53,721 nucleotides of DNA. It comes from an uncultured Collinsella sp. Lineage in GTDB: Bacteria; Actinomycetota; Coriobacteriia; Coriobacteriales; Coriobacteriaceae. The position numbers and the translations under genes were made by a program. Within the stretch, counting starts at the first letter, position 1; every line of letters starts with the position of its first letter. Positions 49,995-53,721 of this stretch are shown piece by piece. A model generated the notes under the pieces. The model searched no databases and had not been told where the DNA came from. It was given only the letters and a program-made list of their open reading frames with translations. The stretch lies in NCBI GenBank assembly GCA_900541645.1, contig UQKQ01000012.1:1-53721 (forward strand). The letters run 5' to 3'.

Positions 49995-50480
49995 TTAGTA
50001 TTCGATGCCTTGGCGGGCTAGGAGGCCTTCGTCGAAGTAGTGTTTGACGGGGCGCATTTCGGTTACTAGGTCGGCAAGGTCGGCGAGGGGCAGCAAGCCG
50101 CGGCCGGTGAGCACGAGCTCCGTGGTGGTCGGTTTCATCGCGATCAATGCTTCGACATCTTCGCGCGTTACAAAGCCCCGTCGCATGGCTTCCCCCAGCT
50201 CATCCAAGATCAGCACGTCGACCTGGCAAATCTGCTCGCGCGCCAGCTCCATGATCTGTACGGCACAGGCTTCGGGCGTATCGCGATTGGCTTGTACGAT
50301 GCGTAGCCCCAATCGAGGTGCTGCGTCATGTTCGGCGCAGTGCAGCTTCTTGGCAAACTGAAGCATGAGCACGTTAAGTCCATAGCCCGTGGCGCGCAGC
50401 GCGAGCCCCAGCGCAGCCGTCGTCTTGCCCTTGCCGTCGCCCGTATAGATTTGAACCTTGCCGACTTCCAGTGATGCCAT
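49995..50480 (-). CDS. cobO: Cob(I)yrinic acid a,c-diamide adenosyltransferase
   Basis: A 161-residue CobO/BtuR ATP:corrinoid adenosyltransferase. The P-loop is GDGKGKTTAALGLALRA near the N-terminus, QVDVLILDELGEAMRRG is the Walker B region, and TGRGLLPLADLADLVTEMRPVKHYFDEGLLARQGIEY is the family C-terminus. It attaches the adenosyl group to make coenzyme B12. No other B12 genes are in the window, so it may serve salvage. AAAGGACAG precedes the start on the minus strand. Confidence 0.94.
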   Translation of the reverse strand: MASLEVGKVQIYTGDGKGKTTAALGLALRATGYGLNVLMLQFAKKLHCAEHDAAPRLGLRIVQANRDTPEACAVQIMELAREQICQVDVLILDELGEAMRRGFVTREDVEALIAMKPTTTELVLTGRGLLPLADLADLVTEMRPVKHYFDEGLLARQGIEY

Positions 50481-50557
50481 CTCTGTCCTTTCGTGCCCGG
50501 CGTCGGTTTATCGCCGTTCGGGTTGGGTATTCTAGATAGCATTATCAACCCCAGTAG

Positions 50558-52465
50558 ATGGAGTTCAAGCAGATGGAGATGGATGACAACAAACGTAGAC
50601 GGAATATGATCCTCTACGTGCTCATCGCCTTCGTCGTCTACCTCGTGCTCTCGACCGTTCTGTTCCCCAACATCGGTCACACGCAGCAGATTACGAAGAC
50701 CGATTATTCGACGTTTGTCAAAGCGCTCGATAAGAAGAGTGTCGACAAGGTCGAGTACAACACGGACGATTACTCGATTTATTACACCAAGAAGGGCGAG
50801 GACGAGAACATCGCCTACAAGACGACCGGCGTGCCGAGTGACACGGGCTTTACCGATCGCGTGCTCGAGGCCGGCGCCTCGCTGGAGTCGGTGGTTCCCG
50901 ATAAGAACTCGGGCCTGATGACTTACTACTTGCTCACGCTCGTCCTTCCCATGGCGATTTTCTTCCTCATCGGCTGGTGGCTCAACCGCCGTATGAAGAA
51001 GGCCATGGGCGATGACGGCCCGTCCATGAATTTTGGTGGCGGCGGCTTTGGCGGCGGCGGTCTGGGTAAGTCCGGTGCGCGCGTTATCGCCTCCAAGGAT
51101 GTTGGCGTGACCTTTAAGGATGTTGCTGGTCAGGAAGAGGCCAAGGAATCCCTGAAGGAGGTCGTCGACTTTCTGGAGAAGCCGCAGCGCTATGAGGAAA
51201 TCGGCGCCAAGCTGCCGCGCGGTGCTCTTCTCGTGGGCCCTCCTGGCACTGGTAAGACCCTGCTTGCCAAGGCTGTTGCCGGCGAGGCGGGCGTACCGTT
51301 CTTTAGCATTTCGGGCTCTGAGTTCGTCGAGATGTTCGTCGGCCGTGGCGCCGCCAAGGTGCGCGACCTGTTTAAGCAGGCTAAGGAAAAGGCCCCCTGT
51401 ATCGTATTTATCGATGAGATTGATACCATCGGCAAAAAGCGTGACGGTGGCGGCTTTAGCGGCAACGACGAGCGTGAGCAAACGCTCAACCAGCTGCTGA
51501 CCGAGATGGATGGCTTCGACAACCACAAGGGTATCGTCGTCCTCGCTGCCACCAACCGTCCCGATAGCCTTGACCCGGCCCTGCTGCGCCCCGGTCGTTT
51601 TGACCGCCGCATCCCCGTTGAGCTGCCCGACCTGACCGGCCGCAAGAACATCCTCGAGCTTCACGCCAAGAGTGTGAAGACCGAGCCGCCGATCGATCTG
51701 ACCGCGATTGCCCGCGCCACGCCCGGAGCCTCGGGCGCCGACCTGGCCAATATCATCAACGAGGGCGCCCTGCGCGCCGTTCGCGAGGGTCGCAAGCGTG
51801 CAACCCAGGACGACTTCGAGGAGTCGGTGGAGGTCGTCATCGCCGGCCAGCAGCGTAAGTCCACGGTGCTGTCCGATCACGAGAAACAGGTCGTGTCCTA
51901 TCACGAGATCGGCCATGCCATCGTTGCCGCCCGCCAGAAGGGTTCTGCGCCGGTTACGAAGATCACCATCGTGCCGCGTACGAGCGGTGCTCTGGGCTAC
52001 ACCATGCAGGTCGAGGAGGACGAGCGCTTCTTGACCACGCGCCAGGAGGTGCTCGACAAGCTCGCTGTCTACTGCGGCGGACGTGCTGCCGAGGAGCTCA
52101 TCTTTGGTGAGATGACGACTGGCGCGGCCAATGATATCGAGCAGGCCACCAAGCTCGCCCGCAACATGGTGACGCGCTTTGGTATGTCGGAAGAGTTTGG
52201 CATGATGGCGCTCGGTACCGTTCAGAATGCCTACCTCAACCAGGACACGTCGCTCACCTGTGCCCCCGGTACGGCCGAGCGCGTCGACGCGATCGTCGCC
52301 AAGCTGATCGAGGACGCACATGACCGCGCCCTGCAGATCCTCAAGGAGAACAAGTTTAAGCTCCATGAGCTGGCTCGTTATCTGTACAAGAAGGAGACGA
52401 TCACGGGCGAGGAGTTCATGAATCTCCTCACGCGCGAGAATCCGCTGATGCCAAAGCAGCAGTAA
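50558..52465 (+). CDS. ftsH: ATP-dependent zinc metalloprotease FtsH
   Basis: A 635-residue membrane AAA+ protease. Two membrane segments (about residues 11-30 and 120-145) flank the extracytoplasmic domain (TKTDYSTFVKALDKKSV...). A Gly-rich linker is followed by Walker A GPPGTGKT (227-234), Walker B CIVFIDEIDTIGKKR, an SRH with ATNRPDSLDPALLRPGRFDRR, and the zinc site H449-E-I-G-H453. It degrades misassembled membrane proteins and some regulators. In many Gram-positives ftsH lies next to hpt and folate genes; here cobO is upstream on the opposite strand. Confidence 0.97.
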   Translation: MEFKQMEMDDNKRRRNMILYVLIAFVVYLVLSTVLFPNIGHTQQITKTDYSTFVKALDKKSVDKVEYNTDDYSIYYTKKGEDENIAYKTTGVPSDTGFTDRVLEAGASLESVVPDKNSGLMTYYLLTLVLPMAIFFLIGWWLNRRMKKAMGDDGPSMNFGGGGFGGGGLGKSGARVIASKDVGVTFKDVAGQEEAKESLKEVVDFLEKPQRYEEIGAKLPRGALLVGPPGTGKTLLAKAVAGEAGVPFFSISGSEFVEMFVGRGAAKVRDLFKQAKEKAPCIVFIDEIDTIGKKRDGGGFSGNDEREQTLNQLLTEMDGFDNHKGIVVLAATNRPDSLDPALLRPGRFDRRIPVELPDLTGRKNILELHAKSVKTEPPIDLTAIARATPGASGADLANIINEGALRAVREGRKRATQDDFEESVEVVIAGQQRKSTVLSDHEKQVVSYHEIGHAIVAARQKGSAPVTKITIVPRTSGALGYTMQVEEDERFLTTRQEVLDKLAVYCGGRAAEELIFGEMTTGAANDIEQATKLARNMVTRFGMSEEFGMMALGTVQNAYLNQDTSLTCAPGTAERVDAIVAKLIEDAHDRALQILKENKFKLHELARYLYKKETITGEEFMNLLTRENPLMPKQQ

Positions 52466-52484
52466 GGCTGGTTGCACAATGTCG

Positions 52485-52526
52485 AACGCCCCATTTGAGT
52501 TTCTATCTCAAATGGGGCGTTTTGTT
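52485..52526 (+). terminator. Terminator of ftsH
   Basis: AACGCCCCATTTGAG (52485-52499) and CTCAAATGGGGCGTT (52507-52521) pair perfectly over 15 bp around a 7-base loop, followed by TTGTTT. Confidence 0.92.
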
Positions 52527-52540
52527 TGGGAGGGATATGT

Positions 52541-53032
52541 ATGAAGATCGTGGTGAGTGCCTGCTTGATGGGAGAGAGCTGCAAATATAACGGGCTCGAC
52601 AATTACCATCGCGCGTTGGTCGAGGCCTGCGAACGCACAGGGACCGAGGTCCTGTTGGTGTGCCCCGAGGTTTTTGGCGGCTTGCCCACACCGCGCAAGC
52701 CGTCCGAGATTGTGAATGGCGAGGTTTGTACCTGCGAGGGCATCTCGGTCGATCGCGAGTTTCGCCTGGGTGCAGAGCGCGCGCTCGATATGTGCGAGCA
52801 GGCGGGCGGCCCGTCCGAGATCGCTGCGTGCGTCTTACAGGACCGTAGCCCCTCGTGCGGTGCGGGTCGCGTCTACGATGGCACCTTTAGCGGCACGCTC
52901 ACTGTGGGCAATGGTGTTTTTGTCGATCTGCTGCTGCGTCACGGGTACCGTGTGATTCCGGCTAGCGAGTTCGATCCCAGCATACTGGAACATTGTCCAC
53001 AGCACTCGAACCCAACACTTCCTCACGGGTGA
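52541..53032 (+). CDS. DUF523 protein with altered C-terminus
   Basis: A 163-residue DUF523 protein: KIVVSACLMGESCKYNGLDN at the start, VCPEVFGGLPTPRKPSEI, and the conserved cysteines in VLQDRSPSCGAGRVYDGTFSGTLTVGNGV. The family may bind a metal or cluster through its Cys residues; its function is unsettled. GGGAGGGATATGT precedes ATG 52541. The last 15 or so residues (EHCPQHSNPTLPHG) are not typical of the family. That DNA reads on the minus strand as the end of a serine recombinase, so an insertion seems to have replaced the native terminus. Confidence 0.82.
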   Translation: MKIVVSACLMGESCKYNGLDNYHRALVEACERTGTEVLLVCPEVFGGLPTPRKPSEIVNGEVCTCEGISVDREFRLGAERALDMCEQAGGPSEIAACVLQDRSPSCGAGRVYDGTFSGTLTVGNGVFVDLLLRHGYRVIPASEFDPSILEHCPQHSNPTLPHG

Positions 53033-53130
53033 CCGTTTTGGCATCATCCGTGAAGTTGATATTGAGTACGACCCGGTCATCAAAGACGTAGACCGAGTTG
53101 ACAGGCGCCGTACCCATGCAGCCCCTCCCC
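52962..53130 (-). pseudogene. C-terminal remnant of a large serine recombinase
   Basis: On the minus strand, from about 53120 down to a stop at 52962, the frame reads APVNSVYVFDDRVVLNINF, then TDDAKTVTREEVLGSS, then AVDNVPVC. I recognise this as the ending of large serine recombinases, after the zinc beta-ribbon (NSVYV.DD.ivL.fn..d..KTvt..ev.gs). No catalytic domain is present, and the frame upstream of 53130 is unrelated. It overlaps the last 71 bases of the DUF523 gene and probably marks the edge of a former integrated element. Confidence 0.6.
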
Positions 53131-53211
53131 ACGGCCCTCGCGCAGGAACGCGCACACGGCCTTCCCGTCTCTTGCGCCTCTCCCGGAACTGTCCACATCA
53201 GCGTAGCCAAT

Positions 53212-53437
53212 CCAGTCCGCCAAGGGCTGCAGCCCGGACAACGCGGCGATGGAGGGCTTCTTCGGCCTGCTCAAGAAGGAGTTCTGGCACGGCAGGGACT
53301 GGTCGGACTGGACCCCCGCCCGCTTCATCGAGGAACTCGGGGGCTGGATCGGCCGATACAATACGGAGAGGCGCAGCGATGCGCTCGGTGGCCGCACCCC
53401 GGCCGAGTTCCGCTCCGCGCTGGGAAGGGCCGCGTAA
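53212..53437 (+). pseudogene. IS3-family transposase C-terminal fragment
   Basis: A frame open only from an upstream stop near 53210 reads QSAKGCSPDNAAMEGFFGLL, KKEFWHGRDW, FIEELGGWIGRYNTERRSDA and GRTPAEFRSALG. This is the end of the IS3/IS150 orfB integrase core, with the last catalytic Glu in MEGFFGLLKKE. The first two catalytic aspartates, orfA and the terminal repeats are missing, so it is a dead remnant. It lies next to the recombinase tail, in opposite orientation. Confidence 0.8.
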
Positions 53438-53550
53438 CGGTCCAAGAAATCGTCCGCAGCCCCATTCTTGCCCCTTTGGGACGGCTTCTTGTTGGGGCGT
53501 GCCTGCCCCAAACCCTGCTAGGAACGAGTGCAGCAAACTGGAATTTTAAA
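53438..53550. other. Spacer between IS fragment and AT-rich end
   Basis: No gene seen. Composition changes sharply from GC-rich to AT-rich at about 53525-53540, which may be a junction. Confidence 0.4.
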
Positions 53551-53721
53551 TTACTCTTTGCAAATAACCTTTGAACCTTCACCATCAATTACAATTCCCT
53601 GACGATTGTTAATTGGGCATAGATTCAAATCCGAAAACTCAGTTATTATTTTCTCGGTAACTTTCTTAAATGGTGCTGTAAGATAATGCGGAAGAACATA
53701 GAAATCAATCAAATCAAGCCC
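53551..53721 (-). CDS. Peptidase S51/type 1 glutamine amidotransferase-like protein, 3' end (partial)
   Basis: The minus strand from the contig edge to a TAA (53553-53551) is open for 56 codons: GLDLIDFYVLPHYLTAPFKK, VTEKIITEFSDLNLCPINN, RQGIVIDGEGSKVICKE. The LPHY block, the 'l.PInN.Qgi.v.g' ending and the overall look match the C-terminus of peptidase E (S51)/glutamine amidotransferase-like proteins. The DNA is far more AT-rich than its neighbours, suggesting recent acquisition. The 5' part is off the contig, so the assignment is tentative. Confidence 0.5.
   Translation of the reverse strand, partial: GLDLIDFYVLPHYLTAPFKKVTEKIITEFSDLNLCPINNRQGIVIDGEGSKVICKE

Noticed and set aside
53098..53574. 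158-codon plus-strand frame over the IS fragment
   Set aside because: Out of frame with the recognisable transposase; no domain.
1..53721. CRISPR array or cas genes
   Set aside because: No regularly spaced repeats and no Cas protein seen; the only RNA-guided-like candidate is the abiF locus.

Overview
The window is a contig of a high-GC, gut-type Actinobacterium of the class Coriobacteriia, most likely Collinsella. That assignment is an inference from codon usage, from the gene neighbourhoods (rimP-nusA-infB-rbfA-nrnA-truB-ribF-dnaG; recG-rsmD-coaD-DUF177-rpmF-plsX-acpP-rnc-smc-ftsY-ffh) and from protein style; no 16S rRNA gene is present. Both contig ends lie in accessory or repetitive DNA.

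Region 1 (1-7,030) is an accessory island with lower GC than the rest. It opens with a minus-strand secreted Thr/Pro-rich protein that runs into a poly-G end. Two copies of a 61-bp direct repeat (552-612 and 4717-4777, 54/61 identical) bracket a small cargo: a membrane protein plus MBL-fold hydrolase pair (1224-2622), a DUF2188 protein, and an AbiF/Abi_2 HEPN protein preceded by a structured leader RNA that ends in a terminator-like hairpin. Next come a frameshifted wall-anchored surface protein with an LPKIG tail and a tripartite toxin-antitoxin-chaperone operon (HigB-like, HigA-like, SecB-like) with a readable promoter and palindromic operator.

Region 2 (7,100-15,200) holds metabolism and regulation: a LacI regulator, a divergent Cys/Met-type PLP enzyme convergent with a ModE-like wHTH regulator, IMP dehydrogenase, and a sugar-acid cluster (RpiR regulator, RspA/ManD-like enolase-superfamily dehydratase, PTS EIIBC without EIIA).

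Region 3 (15,200-30,000) is the information-processing core: leuS behind a 119-nt leader hairpin, the rimP-to-dnaG operon with its own promoter and a leader terminator, rpoD, and tRNA-Asn. Region 4 (30,100-45,000) carries Asp23, fakA, recG, rsmD, coaD, a DivIVA/AtpF-like coiled-coil protein, DUF177, rpmF, plsX, acpP, rnc, smc, ftsY and ffh, linking membrane lipid synthesis, ribosome biogenesis and protein targeting.

Region 5 (45,000-53,721) holds a DUF134-NifX/Y fusion regulator with two palindromes upstream, thyA-folA, a SpoU methyltransferase, a MATE exporter, cobO, ftsH and a DUF523 protein. The 3' end of the DUF523 gene is overrun by the tail of a large serine recombinase; an IS3 transposase fragment and an AT-rich fragment resembling an S51 peptidase/glutamine amidotransferase follow to the contig end.
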